From positions 682,001 through 746,000 of the forward strand of contig NZ_LECZ01000026.1 in NCBI RefSeq assembly GCF_001022965.1: 64,000 nt of DNA, read 5' to 3'. This DNA is from Enterobacter genomosp. O (GTDB lineage Bacteria; Pseudomonadota; Gammaproteobacteria; Enterobacterales; Enterobacteriaceae). Under the pieces are notes generated by a model. That model was not told where the DNA came from and did no database searches. It saw nothing but the letters and a program-made list of their open reading frames with translations. Below, piece by piece: positions 54,894 to 64,000 of this stretch (its first letter is position 1; each line of letters begins with the position of its first letter). The position numbers were made by a program, and so were the translations under genes.

Positions 54894-56363
54894 ATGGACG
54901 AACTGAAGATTTTTATCGGCGGCCAGTGGCGACGCGGCAGCGGTAACCCGATGCAAAGCCACTTTCCGGCAGACGGGTCGATCAACGCTGTGCTGAACGC
55001 GGCAAGTCTGGACGACCTGCAGGAGGCGATTGACGCCGGAGAGCGCGCCTGGCGGGGGCCTGCCTGGCGCAACAGCCTGCCGCATATGCGCGCGAAGATC
55101 CTGCACAAGGTTGCCGATCTGATTGAATCCCGCGTCGACGAGCTGGCGCAGATGCAGAGCCGCGATAACGGGAAGCCGCTGGCGGAAGCGCGCGGGCTGG
55201 TGCTGAGCGCGGCGGGAACGGCGCGCTACTTTGCCGCCGCCTGCGAGCTGCTGGAAGGGGAACTTCCGACTCCGCGTCAGCCTGATTTGCTGACGCTGAG
55301 CTGCTATGAGCCGCTCGGCGTGGTGGCCGCCATCACGCCGTGGAACTCGCCGATTGCCAGCGAGATGCAGAAGGTCGCGCCGGCCATCGCGGCGGGTAAC
55401 GCGGTGATCCTGAAGCCTGCCGAAGCGACGCCGCTGATGGCGCTGGAGCTGGCGCGCATCTTTGAGCAGGCAGGGCTGCCCGCCGGGCTGCTGAGCGTGC
55501 TGCCGGGCAAAGGCTCGGTGATTGGCGATGCGCTGGCGCGTCACCCTAAAGTGCGCAAAATCTCCTTTACCGGCGGCACCACCACGGGCCGCCATCTGGC
55601 GCACGTCGCGGCAGAAAAGCTGATCCCGGCATCGCTGGAGCTGGGCGGCAAATCCCCGACTATCGTGCTGGAAGATGCCGATATTGAACGGGCCGCGCGC
55701 GGGATCTGCTACGGCATTTTCAGCTCCGCGGGGCAGGCGTGCATTGCCGGTTCGCGGCTGTTTATCCACGAGAGCATTTACGCCCCGCTGATGGCGCGGC
55801 TGCTGGAATTAACCCGCGGCCTGCGCGTCGGGCATCCGTTTACCGACGGCGTCCACGTTGGGCCGCTGATCAATGACAGGCATCGTCAGAGCGTGCAGGA
55901 ATATGTCGAGCTGGCGAAGCGCGAGGGGGGCCGCGTGCTGTGCGGCGGGGAGATCCCGGCCGATCCTAATCTTGCTAACGGCAACTTCTTCCAGCCCACG
56001 ATTATCGAAGGGCTGAGCAACAGCGCCCGCGCCTGCCAGGAGGAGATCTTCGGCCCGGTGCTGGTGGCGATGCCGTTTCGCGATGAAGCCACGCTTATCC
56101 GCGAGGCGAACGACTCGGTTTACGGCCTGGCCGCGGGGATCTGGACGCGGGATACCGGACGCGCGCTGCGCCTGAGCGAGCAGCTGGAGGCGGGCACGGT
56201 GTGGATCAACACCTACAAGGTTTTTGCCATTTCGACCCCGTTCGGGGGCTTTAAAGAGAGCGGTCTGGGCCGCGAAAAAGGCATTCAGGGGCTGAAAGCC
56301 TGGATGCAGCAAAAGAGCATTTATCTGGCGACGGGTAACGGCGTCAACCACTGGTGCGACTGA
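54894..56363 (+). CDS. Aldehyde dehydrogenase (NAD(P)+)
   Basis: Oxidises an aldehyde intermediate to the acid. The 489-residue protein has the general base E249 in LELGGKSP and the nucleophile C283 in GQACIAGS. It has PWNSPIASEMQKVAPAIAAGN (cofactor region; shown in part) and PFGGFKESGLGREKG at the end. It belongs to the betaine-aldehyde/hydroxymuconic-semialdehyde-like group. ATG 54894 has GAGGAG 6 bases upstream; GTG 54888 is too close. Together with the following ThDP enzyme it could perform a decarboxylation plus oxidation step. Confidence 0.88.
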   Translation: MDELKIFIGGQWRRGSGNPMQSHFPADGSINAVLNAASLDDLQEAIDAGERAWRGPAWRNSLPHMRAKILHKVADLIESRVDELAQMQSRDNGKPLAEARGLVLSAAGTARYFAAACELLEGELPTPRQPDLLTLSCYEPLGVVAAITPWNSPIASEMQKVAPAIAAGNAVILKPAEATPLMALELARIFEQAGLPAGLLSVLPGKGSVIGDALARHPKVRKISFTGGTTTGRHLAHVAAEKLIPASLELGGKSPTIVLEDADIERAARGICYGIFSSAGQACIAGSRLFIHESIYAPLMARLLELTRGLRVGHPFTDGVHVGPLINDRHRQSVQEYVELAKREGGRVLCGGEIPADPNLANGNFFQPTIIEGLSNSARACQEEIFGPVLVAMPFRDEATLIREANDSVYGLAAGIWTRDTGRALRLSEQLEAGTVWINTYKVFAISTPFGGFKESGLGREKGIQGLKAWMQQKSIYLATGNGVNHWCD

Positions 56364-56376
56364 GAAAGGGTGAGCA

Positions 56377-58017
56377 ATGAGCGAAATGATAACCGTCGGC
56401 GACGCCATCGCCAGAACGCTGGAGCAGTATCAGGTTGAGGCCATCTACGGCGTCATCTCCATTCACAACCTGCCGATCGCCGATGCGGTAGGGCAGCGCG
56501 GCAACATCCGCTTCGTGCCCGCACGCGGCGAAGCCGGTTCCGTCACCATGGCCGATGCCCACGGGCGCTTTTCCGGCCTCGGCGTGGCGCTGACCAGCAC
56601 CGGCGCGGGGGCGGGCAACGCGGTAGGCGCGCTGGTGGAAGCGATGAACGCCTGCACGCCGCTGCTGCACTTAACCGGGCAGGTGGAAAAGGCCTGGCTG
56701 GACGCCGACACCGGGTTTATCCATGAAACCCGCGACCAGTTGACCTTCCTGAAGGCCAGCTCAAAGCGGGCGTACCGCATCAGCAACGCTAACCAGGCGA
56801 TGGCCATTCTGCACAAAGCCATTCAGGAGGCCCAGACGCCGCCGTGCGGGCCGGTCTCTGTGGAAATCCCGATTGATATTCAGGGTGCGAAAATTCCGCT
56901 GTCGCTGGTGACGAAACCGGTGAAACCGGCTTCGGTTCAAGCCGTCGATCCCACGACGGTTGACGCACTGTGGGCGCAGCTTAAGCTGGCAAAACAGCCG
57001 CTGCTGTGGCTGGGCGGTGGGGCGCTGGGCAGCGCCGACTCCGTGAAAAAACTGGCGGATGCGGGCATCACCGTTATCTCCAGCACCCACGCGCGCGGCG
57101 TGCTGCCGGACGGCCATCGCGCCAGCCTGCGGGCGTTCCATAACTCGCCGTCGGTTGAGGGGCTTATCGCGCAGTGTGACTTTACGCTGGTGGCGGGCTC
57201 GCGCCTGCGCAGCAACGAAACCCGCTCCTGGACGCTTGAGCTACCGTCCCCGCGCGTGCAGATTGATATCGACCCGGCGGCGGCAAGCCGTAACTATCTG
57301 ATGGACAACACGCTGGTCGCCGACTGTTCCGCGTTGCTTAGCGCGCTGGCCGACAAGGCCCAGGGCCGCGAGTGGGGCGACGCGCAGTGGGATGCCCAGG
57401 TGCGGCAGGCGGTTGAGCAAGCCGAGCAGGGGCTGCGCGAGCAGTGCGGCGCCTACGCGAAGCTTAACGACGCCATCGAGAAGGCGCTGCCGAAGGACGG
57501 CCTGCTGGTGCGCGATATTACCGTGTCCGGCAGCCTGTGGGGGAGCCGGCTGTTCCGCGCCAACGGCCCGCTGATGAACATTCACTCTCTGGCCGGGGCG
57601 ATAGGCATGGGCCTGCCGATGGCGATCGGCACCTCGATTGCCAACCCGCAGCGCAAGGTTGTGGGGCTGGTGGGCGACGGCGGCCTGAGCCTGAACCTTG
57701 GCGAGCTGGCGACGCTGGCGCAGGAGAAAGCCAACGTGACGCTGCTTATCATGAACGATGGCGGGTACGGGGTCATGCGCGGCATTCAGGATAAATATTT
57801 CGGCGGGCGGCAGTATTACAACGAGCTGCATACCCCGGACTTCACCCTGCTGGCACAGGCAATTGGCCTGCAGGCGTGGAGCGTTGAGCGGGCGGAGGAT
57901 TTTGATGCCGTGATGACGGAGGCGCTGGCGATGCCGGGGCCGTCGGTGGTGGAAGTGCGAATGGGGCAAATTGGCGCCCTGAAGTTCGCCGGGCCGCCGC
58001 AGAAGACGCTTTACTGA
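56377..58017 (+). CDS. ThDP-dependent decarboxylase/carboligase-like enzyme
   Basis: A 546-residue thiamine-diphosphate enzyme of the acetolactate synthase/benzoylformate decarboxylase superfamily. The catalytic glutamate is E52 in ARGEAGS. The ThDP-Mg motif is G433-D-G-G ... ending MNDGGYG. A central domain resembles the FAD-binding region of the superfamily. It probably decarboxylates a 2-oxo acid of the pathway, giving an aldehyde for the adjacent dehydrogenase. It is last gene of the operon, followed by a perfect hairpin at 58025. Confidence 0.85.
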   Translation: MSEMITVGDAIARTLEQYQVEAIYGVISIHNLPIADAVGQRGNIRFVPARGEAGSVTMADAHGRFSGLGVALTSTGAGAGNAVGALVEAMNACTPLLHLTGQVEKAWLDADTGFIHETRDQLTFLKASSKRAYRISNANQAMAILHKAIQEAQTPPCGPVSVEIPIDIQGAKIPLSLVTKPVKPASVQAVDPTTVDALWAQLKLAKQPLLWLGGGALGSADSVKKLADAGITVISSTHARGVLPDGHRASLRAFHNSPSVEGLIAQCDFTLVAGSRLRSNETRSWTLELPSPRVQIDIDPAAASRNYLMDNTLVADCSALLSALADKAQGREWGDAQWDAQVRQAVEQAEQGLREQCGAYAKLNDAIEKALPKDGLLVRDITVSGSLWGSRLFRANGPLMNIHSLAGAIGMGLPMAIGTSIANPQRKVVGLVGDGGLSLNLGELATLAQEKANVTLLIMNDGGYGVMRGIQDKYFGGRQYYNELHTPDFTLLAQAIGLQAWSVERAEDFDAVMTEALAMPGPSVVEVRMGQIGALKFAGPPQKTLY

Positions 58018-58024
58018 TCTGTTT

Positions 58025-58049
58025 GTGAGCACGAGCATATCGTGCTCAC
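58025..58049. terminator. Hairpin between the ThDP gene and the convergent adhesin gene
   Basis: GTGAGCACGA-gcata-TCGTGCTCAC is a perfect 10-bp stem with a 5-base loop, 7 bases after the ThDP stop and 3 before the adhesin stop. It lacks a strong T tract. It is probably a bidirectional transcription end. Confidence 0.7.
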
Positions 58050-58052
58050 GGC

Positions 58053-59120
58053 TTACTGGTAGTCAATCTGGAGAATACCCGGGGCTGAAAATTTACCGGT
58101 CTGAATGTTGTCACTTAGCTTAAGCAACTGCGCGTTCAGATGGATGGTCGCGCTGTTGTTACCGTTTACAGAGCTGCTGAGTGTGTTAGAACCGTCGGCT
58201 TTAAGCTGTTTGTTATTGGTGTCGGTTATTTTGACCCCGACGCCCATGCTTGTGCCACTATTTTTCAGGTACCCGGTACTGCTATCGTAATTATTGGCGG
58301 TCAGTTTAAAATTTGCTTGTACAGTATTCACGCAATTCGCCAAATTCACTGCGAAAGGAATGACGCTGGTTGTCCCTTTTTGGAGATCGGAGGTCGTGTA
58401 GTCGCCCAGGTTAACGGTATTGCCTGATGCATTTTCGCTTCCAAGCGCTGCCTTACAGGTGGGAAGTCGTAAATCTGCAGTGAAAGATGAACTGGAAACG
58501 GCAACACCAATATTGTCATCACCGTCAGAGTTGTCGCCATAAACAAAATGGCCGATGGTACCCGTGGTTTTTGGCGTAATTTTCGTGACCCCGTTGGGGC
58601 GGTACGCTGAGCTTTGATAAAGCGCAACATAAAAATAGTGACCGCGGCCGTCTAAAGGACTCGTCTCGGAATTCTTATAAAGTTTCGTCAAGTTAGTGCT
58701 GGCAGGGATATAGCCAGAAGAATCAGTTCCCCCGTTGGCAGCGATCTCTATAGCATAGTAAATGCCAGGAACATTCGTTTCAAAGAGCCCGGCATTATAG
58801 CTCGTGGTAGCGTTACTGAAACTAATACTCGTTGCGGGGGAGATATCCGCCCAGCCGTTCAGACTGAAGCCATCCGGGCCTAGATTACATGTGGTCGCTG
58901 CGGAGACACCGGTAAAACGCTGCCTTGTCGTCAGCCAACCGCTTTGTCCTGCTGGCAATGGGTTTAGCGTCCCTATGGTTGCGGTTTGCATAGTATAGGT
59001 TCTGGGAATGGTGAAAAAGCATTCTCGATCAAGAGCAGCATAGCTGGTACTGCAGCTGAAGCCGACAGTGATAATGATTATTTTCAGAAATAGATTCGTG
59101 CAAGAAAATCCATTTTTCAT
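58053..59120 (-). CDS. Orphan two-domain fimbrial tip adhesin-like protein
   Basis: A 355-residue exported protein. A signal peptide covers about residues 1-28. An N-terminal domain of about 190 residues follows, then a pilin-like domain from about residue 205 with the usual start (LPTCKAALGS). The fold has the conserved Cys pair and a C-terminal FSAPGILQIDYQ with the penultimate tyrosine of chaperone-usher subunits. This is the lectin-plus-pilin layout of FimH-like tip adhesins. No chaperone, usher or major pilin gene is nearby, so it must rely on another locus or be a remnant. It is AT-rich compared with its neighbours, a sign of transfer. The receptor is unknown. Confidence 0.78.
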   Translation of the reverse strand: MKNGFSCTNLFLKIIIITVGFSCSTSYAALDRECFFTIPRTYTMQTATIGTLNPLPAGQSGWLTTRQRFTGVSAATTCNLGPDGFSLNGWADISPATSISFSNATTSYNAGLFETNVPGIYYAIEIAANGGTDSSGYIPASTNLTKLYKNSETSPLDGRGHYFYVALYQSSAYRPNGVTKITPKTTGTIGHFVYGDNSDGDDNIGVAVSSSSFTADLRLPTCKAALGSENASGNTVNLGDYTTSDLQKGTTSVIPFAVNLANCVNTVQANFKLTANNYDSSTGYLKNSGTSMGVGVKITDTNNKQLKADGSNTLSSSVNGNNSATIHLNAQLLKLSDNIQTGKFSAPGILQIDYQ

Positions 59121-59432
59121 CGTAATATATTTCCCACAATAATATTTGAAAAATTAATCGTGCGTTGATTATTCGCTTACTTGAGTCGAGGAGCAATGAT
59201 TGTTTTTGATTTCATTAAAATGAAATATTTTGTAAAATTTATGCTTTATGTAAAAAGTATTATTTTTCTTGAGGTTGGTTTTTTTTGACGTGGGAATAGA
59301 GCAGCTTGTGGCTGGAGTATAATAAGATATGCCTTATTTATAAGGGGCGCTTTTTTACCGTTGCGCGTTGCCGCACGCCATATATTGAGTCGGCATGCGG
59401 CATCATTTTAAAGATTCATCTCTGAAGACCGT
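59121..59432. other. AT-rich promoter region of the adhesin gene, no gene seen
   Basis: 312 bases of very A/T-rich DNA between the adhesin and loiP. It contains a palindrome ATTTCATT-aa-AATGAAAT (59209-59226). The composition is typical of H-NS-bound horizontally acquired DNA. No coding region is supported. Confidence 0.5.
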
Positions 59433-60191
59433 TTACTTTATTCCATCTGCGGCCATACGGTCGCGAATATGTTGTGCACGCTCTTCTGAGGCTGGGTGAT
59501 CGTCAAACATGGAGCTTTGGCGTCCCGCTTCCAGTTTGGCCAGCTTTTCGAAGCTGGTGGCTAAACCTGATGGATTAATACCGCGTTTGCGCAACAGGTC
59601 GTAGGAGTAATCATCCGCTTCGGACTCCTGACGCTGTGAGAACTGGGAGTTAACCAGCTTTTCGCCCACATCGCCAAGCTGTGACTGTGACAGGCTGCCA
59701 ACGATACCGCCCGCAGAGGCCGCCGCTGCGCGGATGGCATTGGTGCCTAAGGCAACCTGCATCCCTTTCTTCACGTGGCCGAGTGCAACGTGGCCCATTT
59801 CATGGCCGATAACCGCTTCGACTTCATTGTCGGTCATCATATCCATCAGCCCGCTGTAGACGCGGATACAGCCATTTGCCATGGCGAACGCGTTCACGTC
59901 TTTCGCCATGTAAACCTTGTAGTTCACCGGCTGGCCGTTGATGTTATCGCCCAGCGCGGAAGCGATCTTATTCAGACGCTGCGTGTAGGAACTGTTAGCC
60001 GGCGCAAGCGTGGCTTTTCCGTCCATATCTTTACAGGCCTGGTCGCTCAGCGCTTTTACCTGCGCGTCGCTCAGGGAATAGGCCTGAAAGGCTTCTGCGC
60101 CTGAGGTCATCAGGCCGTTAGAATCCATATTCTGACAGCCGCTCAGCAGGAGCGTTGTACCCAGGGCCAGCACTATTGCACGCATTTTCAT
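59433..60191 (-). CDS. loiP: Outer-membrane metalloprotease LoiP (YggG)
   Basis: M48-family zinc protease lipoprotein, 252 residues from ATG 60191, the E. coli length. The lipobox LSGC is near residue 18. HEMGH (GHEMGHVALGH) and the downstream ESEADDYS glutamate form the zinc site. E. coli LoiP is active at low osmolarity and works with BepA in outer-membrane quality control. The in-frame extension to 60239 lacks a signal peptide start. It is divergent from tktA. Confidence 0.94.
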   Translation of the reverse strand: MKMRAIVLALGTTLLLSGCQNMDSNGLMTSGAEAFQAYSLSDAQVKALSDQACKDMDGKATLAPANSSYTQRLNKIASALGDNINGQPVNYKVYMAKDVNAFAMANGCIRVYSGLMDMMTDNEVEAVIGHEMGHVALGHVKKGMQVALGTNAIRAAAASAGGIVGSLSQSQLGDVGEKLVNSQFSQRQESEADDYSYDLLRKRGINPSGLATSFEKLAKLEAGRQSSMFDDHPASEERAQHIRDRMAADGIK

Positions 60192-60463
60192 GATGTTGCT
60201 TCCGTACTCGTTAATCTGAATAAAATCCGAAAAATGCACCGTCAGCGAAGCCGGTGTCGGGCTAAGTATAAGGAAGATCTACGAGGCCGGGCGAGCAGAT
60301 TGCGCAACATGCGAGCATGATCCAGAGATTTCTTAAGCTGCAAAAGAATGCTCCATGTACATGGCATGCCGCTTGGGTTACATTGTTGGCACTTTTTTCC
60401 GGCGTAGCCCAAAACGCGCTGTCGTCAAGGGCATGGCCTTTAACAGTCCGATCTGGAGTTAAA

Positions 60464-62455
60464 ATGTCCTCACGTAAAGAGCTTGCTAATGCTATTCGTG
60501 CGCTGAGCATGGACGCAGTACAGAAAGCCAAATCCGGTCACCCTGGCGCCCCTATGGGTATGGCTGATATCGCCGAAGTCCTGTGGCGCGATTTCCTGAA
60601 CCACAACCCGCAGAACCCGTCATGGGCTGACCGCGACCGTTTCGTACTGTCTAACGGCCACGGCTCTATGCTGATTTATAGCCTGCTGCATCTCACTGGC
60701 TACGATCTGCCTATCGAAGAGCTGAAAAACTTCCGTCAGCTGCACTCCAAAACTCCAGGTCACCCGGAAGTGGGCTACACCGCTGGCGTAGAAACCACCA
60801 CCGGCCCACTGGGTCAGGGTATTGCTAACGCAGTGGGTATGGCGATTGCTGAGAAGACCCTGGCGGCGCAGTTCAACCGTCCTGGTCACGACATCGTTGA
60901 CCACTTCACCTACGCGTTCATGGGCGACGGCTGCATGATGGAAGGCATTTCTCACGAAGTGTGCTCCCTGGCAGGTACCCTGAAGCTGGGCAAACTGGTT
61001 GCGTTCTATGACGACAACGGTATCTCCATCGACGGTCACGTTGAAGGCTGGTTCACTGATGACACCGCTAAACGTTTTGAAGCCTACGGCTGGCACGTTG
61101 TGCGTGGCGTTGATGGCCACGATGCTGACTCGATTAAACGTGCTGTAGAAGAAGCGCGCGCAGTGACTGACAAACCGTCCCTGCTGATGTGCAAAACCAT
61201 CATCGGCTTCGGTTCACCGAACAAAGCGGGTACGCATGACTCCCACGGTGCGCCACTGGGCGACGCGGAAATTGCGCTGACCCGTGAAGCGTTGGGCTGG
61301 AAACACCCTGCATTCGAAATCCCATCTGACATTTATGCGCAGTGGGATGCAAAAGAAGCGGGTCAGGCGAAAGAAGCAGCATGGAACGAGAAGTTCGCTG
61401 CTTACGCGAAAGCCTTCCCACAGGAAGCGGCTGAATTCACCCGCCGTATGAAAGGCGACATGCCGTCTGACTTCGACGCGAAAGCGAACGAGTTCATCGC
61501 TAAGCTGCAGGCGAACCCATCTAAAATCGCTAGCCGTAAAGCATCTCAGAACGCGATCGAAGCGTTCGGTCCTTGGCTTCCAGAATTCCTGGGCGGCTCC
61601 GCTGACCTGGCACCTTCCAACCTGACCCTGTGGTCCGGTTCTAAGCCAATCAACGAAAATACCGCCGGTAACTACATCCATTACGGTGTACGTGAATTCG
61701 GTATGACGGCTATCGCGAACGGTATCTCCCTGCACGGCGGTTTCCTGCCGTACACCTCTACCTTCCTGATGTTCGTGGAATATGCACGTAACGCCGTGCG
61801 TATGGCTGCGCTGATGAAACAGCGTCAGGTGATGGTCTACACCCACGACTCCATCGGTCTGGGCGAAGACGGTCCGACTCACCAGCCGGTAGAGCAGGTG
61901 GCTTCCCTGCGCGTAACGCCGAACATGAGCACATGGCGTCCATGTGACCAGGTTGAATCTGCCGTTGCCTGGAAATACGGTGTTGAGCGTCATGACGGCC
62001 CAACTGCACTGATCCTCTCCCGTCAGAACCTGGCGCAGCAGGATCGTACTCCAGAGCAGCTGGCGAACATCGCTCGCGGTGGCTACGTGCTGAAAGATTG
62101 CGCAGGCCAGCCTGAGCTGATCTTCATCGCAACCGGTTCTGAAGTTGAGCTGGCTGTCGCGGCCTGGGACAAACTGACTGCCGAAGGCGTGAAGGCGCGC
62201 GTGGTATCCATGCCGTCTACCGATGCGTTCGACAAGCAGGATGCCGCTTACCGTGAATCCGTTCTGCCTAAGGCTGTTACCGCTCGTGTTGCAGTGGAAG
62301 CGGGTATCGCTGACTACTGGTTCAAATACGTGGGCCTGAACGGCGCTATCGTCGGCATGACCACCTTCGGTGAATCTGCTCCGGCAGAGCTGCTGTTCGA
62401 AGAGTTCGGCTTCACCGTAGAGAACGTTGTCGCGAAGGCGAAAGAACTGCTGTAA
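60464..62455 (+). CDS. tktA: Transketolase 1 (TktA)
   Basis: Transfers two-carbon units in the non-oxidative pentose phosphate pathway with ThDP and divalent metal. The product is 663 residues from ATG 60464, the E. coli length, after CTGGAGTT; the longer frame from 60317 is leader sequence. Motifs are [13 protein letters not shown], the ThDP motif [12 protein letters not shown] and the Pyr-domain [11 protein letters not shown]. It is followed by a repeat and terminator. Codon use is that of highly expressed genes. Confidence 0.97.
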   Translation: MSSRKELANAIRALSMDAVQKAKSGHPGAPMGMADIAEVLWRDFLNHNPQNPSWADRDRFVLSNGHGSMLIYSLLHLTGYDLPIEELKNFRQLHSKTPGHPEVGYTAGVETTTGPLGQGIANAVGMAIAEKTLAAQFNRPGHDIVDHFTYAFMGDGCMMEGISHEVCSLAGTLKLGKLVAFYDDNGISIDGHVEGWFTDDTAKRFEAYGWHVVRGVDGHDADSIKRAVEEARAVTDKPSLLMCKTIIGFGSPNKAGTHDSHGAPLGDAEIALTREALGWKHPAFEIPSDIYAQWDAKEAGQAKEAAWNEKFAAYAKAFPQEAAEFTRRMKGDMPSDFDAKANEFIAKLQANPSKIASRKASQNAIEAFGPWLPEFLGGSADLAPSNLTLWSGSKPINENTAGNYIHYGVREFGMTAIANGISLHGGFLPYTSTFLMFVEYARNAVRMAALMKQRQVMVYTHDSIGLGEDGPTHQPVEQVASLRVTPNMSTWRPCDQVESAVAWKYGVERHDGPTALILSRQNLAQQDRTPEQLANIARGGYVLKDCAGQPELIFIATGSEVELAVAAWDKLTAEGVKARVVSMPSTDAFDKQDAAYRESVLPKAVTARVAVEAGIADYWFKYVGLNGAIVGMTTFGESAPAELLFEEFGFTVENVVAKAKELL

Positions 62456-62479
62456 TTGTTTGTACGGTGCGGGCTGATG

Positions 62480-62513
62480 CCCTCACCCCAACCCTCTCCC
62501 ACCGGGAGAGGGT
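62480..62513. repeat. CCCTCACCC/GGGAGAGGG palindromic element, copy D (short)
   Basis: CCCTCACCCCAACCCTCTCC followed by CACCGGGAGAGGGT. It is preceded by TGCGGGCTGATG, which also precedes copy A at 23231. It lies after the tktA stop. Confidence 0.8.
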
Positions 62514-62522
62514 GCAAACACT

Positions 62523-62551
62523 AAAAACGGTAACCCTCGGGTTACCGTTTT
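62523..62551 (+). terminator. Rho-independent terminator of tktA
   Basis: ACGGTAACCC-tc-GGGTTACCGT hairpin flanked by AAAAA and TTTTGC. It lies about 70 bases after the tktA stop. Confidence 0.85.
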
Positions 62552-62585
62552 GCTTTTCCCTCGCCGTGAATTATTCCACCTAAAA

Positions 62586-62601
62586 TGTGACGCAAGTCAT
62601 A
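62586..62601. promoter_or_regulatory. CRP-like box upstream of epd
   Basis: TGTGA-CGCAAG-TCATA matches the CRP core at 9 of 10 positions, about 200 bases upstream of epd. In E. coli the epd-pgk operon has a CRP-dependent promoter. Confidence 0.6.
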
Positions 62602-62660
62602 TAGCTCGCTTATTCATCTGGACAGACATTCCTTTTATTCCCCGATTCGCTTATTCTTGC

Positions 62661-62674
62661 TGAAGCGTTTCAGT
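62661..62674. promoter_or_regulatory. Cra (FruR) operator upstream of epd
   Basis: TGAAGCGTTTCAGT matches the Cra consensus TGAATCGNTTCA closely. It lies about 125 bases upstream of epd, in line with Cra control known for glycolytic operons. Confidence 0.65.
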
Positions 62675-62796
62675 CGATTAAATGTTCGACAATTGACCAA
62701 TCAATCGCAGTTTGTGACAGCAAGGATTCCCCTTCGGGCGTAGCTGGATTACTCTTTCAGCCACCTCAGACTCAGGGATAGCTTTGCAGGAGATCT

Positions 62797-63816
62797 ATGA
62801 CCGTACGCGTAGCGATTAATGGCTTCGGTCGCATCGGGCGTAATGTGGTTCGTGCTTTGTATGAATCCGGACGTCGGGCGGAAATAACCGTGGTGGCAAT
62901 CAATGAACTGGCGGATGCTACGGGCATGGCGCATTTGTTGAAATATGATACCAGCCACGGACGATTCGCCTGGGATGTTCGCCAGGAAAGAGATCAGCTG
63001 TTTGTCGGCGACGATGCCATACGCGTACTGCATGAGAGCAGCATCGCCGGGCTACCGTGGCGTGAACTGGGTGTGGATGTGGTGCTTGACTGTACCGGCG
63101 TGTACGGCAGCCGCGAACACGGTGAAGCGCACCTTGCGGCAGGCGCGAAAAAAGTCCTGTTTTCTCATCCCGGCAGTAACGACCTCGACGCGACCGTCGT
63201 GTTTGGCGTCAACCAGCATGAGCTGCAAGCCGAACACCGCATTGTCTCCAACGCCTCCTGCACGACTAACTGCATTATTCCGGTCATCAAACTGTTAGAC
63301 GATGCGTATGGCATTGAATCTGGCACCGTGACCACGATTCATTCCGCCATGCACGATCAGCAAGTTATTGACGCTTACCACCCGGATTTACGGCGCACGC
63401 GTGCAGCGAGCCAGTCAATCATTCCGGTGGACACAAAGCTGGCTGCAGGGATCACCCGAATTTTTCCGCAGTTCAATGACCGTTTTGAAGCGATTGCCGT
63501 GCGTGTTCCGACGATCAACGTCACCGCAATCGACCTTAGCGTGACGGTAAAAAAACCGGTAAAAGCCTGTGAAGTCAACCTCTTGCTGCAAAAAGCGGCA
63601 CAGGGGGCATTTCATGGTATAGTTGACTATACGGAATTACCGTTGGTCTCAGTGGATTTTAACCACGACCCGCACAGCGCCATTGTTGATGGCACTCAAA
63701 CGCGCGTCAGTGGCGCACACCTTATCAAGACGCTGGTCTGGTGTGATAACGAATGGGGCTTTGCTAACCGAATGCTCGACACCACGTTAGCAATGGCCGC
63801 TCAAGGTTTCAGGTAA
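62797..63816 (+). CDS. epd: D-erythrose-4-phosphate dehydrogenase Epd
   Basis: NAD-dependent oxidation of erythrose-4-phosphate to 4-phosphoerythronate, the first step of the PLP cofactor pathway. The 339-residue GAPDH-like protein has NAD motif [13 protein letters not shown], the catalytic cysteine in SNASCTTNC and [10 protein letters not shown]. The length equals E. coli Epd. GCAGGAGAT precedes ATG 62797. Followed by pgk after 49 bases, as in the epd-pgk-fbaA operon. Its product feeds the cofactor used by SpeC, SpeA and YggS. Confidence 0.96.
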   Translation: MTVRVAINGFGRIGRNVVRALYESGRRAEITVVAINELADATGMAHLLKYDTSHGRFAWDVRQERDQLFVGDDAIRVLHESSIAGLPWRELGVDVVLDCTGVYGSREHGEAHLAAGAKKVLFSHPGSNDLDATVVFGVNQHELQAEHRIVSNASCTTNCIIPVIKLLDDAYGIESGTVTTIHSAMHDQQVIDAYHPDLRRTRAASQSIIPVDTKLAAGITRIFPQFNDRFEAIAVRVPTINVTAIDLSVTVKKPVKACEVNLLLQKAAQGAFHGIVDYTELPLVSVDFNHDPHSAIVDGTQTRVSGAHLIKTLVWCDNEWGFANRMLDTTLAMAAQGFR

Positions 63817-63865
63817 GACGCATCGTGCGTCTGCAAAACTTTAAGAATCAACGAGAGGATTCACC

Positions 63866-64000
63866 ATGTCTGTAATTAAGATGACCGATCTGGATCTGGC
63901 TGGTAAACGCGTTTTCATCCGTGCCGATCTGAACGTACCGGTTAAAGATGGCAAAGTGACCAGCGACGCGCGTATTCGTGCATCTCTGCCAACCATCGAA
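63866..64000 (+). CDS. pgk: Phosphoglycerate kinase Pgk, 5' part (cut by window end)
   Basis: The first 45 codons of pgk run off the right edge. The visible protein starts [20 protein letters not shown] and includes [11 protein letters not shown] and [11 protein letters not shown], the substrate-binding N-terminal strands of the family. GAGAGGAT is 6-8 bases upstream of ATG 63866. It is co-transcribed with epd. Confidence 0.96.

Overview
This window is chromosomal DNA from an Enterobacteriaceae bacterium, most likely Enterobacter or a close relative. From position 8.5 kb to the right edge it follows the Escherichia coli order yqgA-speC-nupG-mltC-yggX-mutY-trmB-yggL-yggN-hemW-rdgB-yggU-yggT-yggS-yggR-ruvX-yqgE-gshB-rsmE-endA-sprT-galP-metK-yqgB-speA-speB-loiP-tktA-epd-pgk. 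The encoded proteins match the E. coli ones in start motifs and usually in length. Three accessory blocks interrupt this backbone. The genus is inferred from overall similarity, not from a database search.

Block 1 (1 to about 8.4 kb) is an AT-rich island abutting the 3' end of a tRNA-Phe gene (8456-8531, minus strand), a common integration site. It holds (a) an ABC-type ATPase plus HNH nuclease pair resembling Septu/PtuAB, (b) a SIR2 plus HerA pair on the minus strand matching the Nezha (SIR2-HerA) defence architecture, and (c) an undescribed four-gene operon (6436-7775). That operon has a small helical protein, a three-helix membrane protein and two very short proteins. The membrane protein's tail and both short proteins carry the same two-part 'DGAxxPxMQ ... 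GAxxPxMQ' motif. This operon is my best candidate for a new system. No integrase is visible.

Block 2 (11.7-21.7 kb, between speC and nupG) is a citrate fermentation locus. It has a DpiA/DpiB two-component system divergent from a citS-type citrate carrier, a FAH-family protein and citCDEFXG. The FAH protein sits where other enterobacteria carry the oxaloacetate decarboxylase genes, so it may do that job in a soluble form. Two near-identical 17-bp direct repeats, 52 bp apart, lie in the divergent control region.

Block 3 (43.7-59.1 kb, between speB and loiP) is a 14-gene, tightly packed catabolic operon with a divergent MFS transporter. It encodes a three-component Rieske oxygenase without a beta subunit (ferredoxin, oxygenase, FAD reductase), an extradiol-type VOC dioxygenase, an alpha/beta hydrolase and two SDRs. 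It also has a cupin, an aspartate-dehydrogenase-like enzyme, an aldehyde dehydrogenase, a ThDP enzyme, a second MFS transporter, a 102-residue accessory protein and an IclR regulator. Three GTTTCA-N4-TGAAAC-type palindromes in the divergent promoter are the likely IclR operators. The substrate is unknown. The block is followed by an orphan two-domain fimbrial adhesin.

The backbone carries polyamine synthesis (speC, speA, speB), DNA repair and nucleotide-pool sanitation (mutY, rdgB, ruvX), tRNA and rRNA methylation (trmB, rsmE), glutathione and S-adenosylmethionine synthesis (gshB, metK), sugar and nucleoside uptake (galP, nupG) and central carbon enzymes (tktA, epd, pgk). Several intergenic sites are readable by eye: GalR and CRP boxes at galP, CRP and Cra boxes at epd, REP-type elements, and a second interspersed palindrome family in at least four places.
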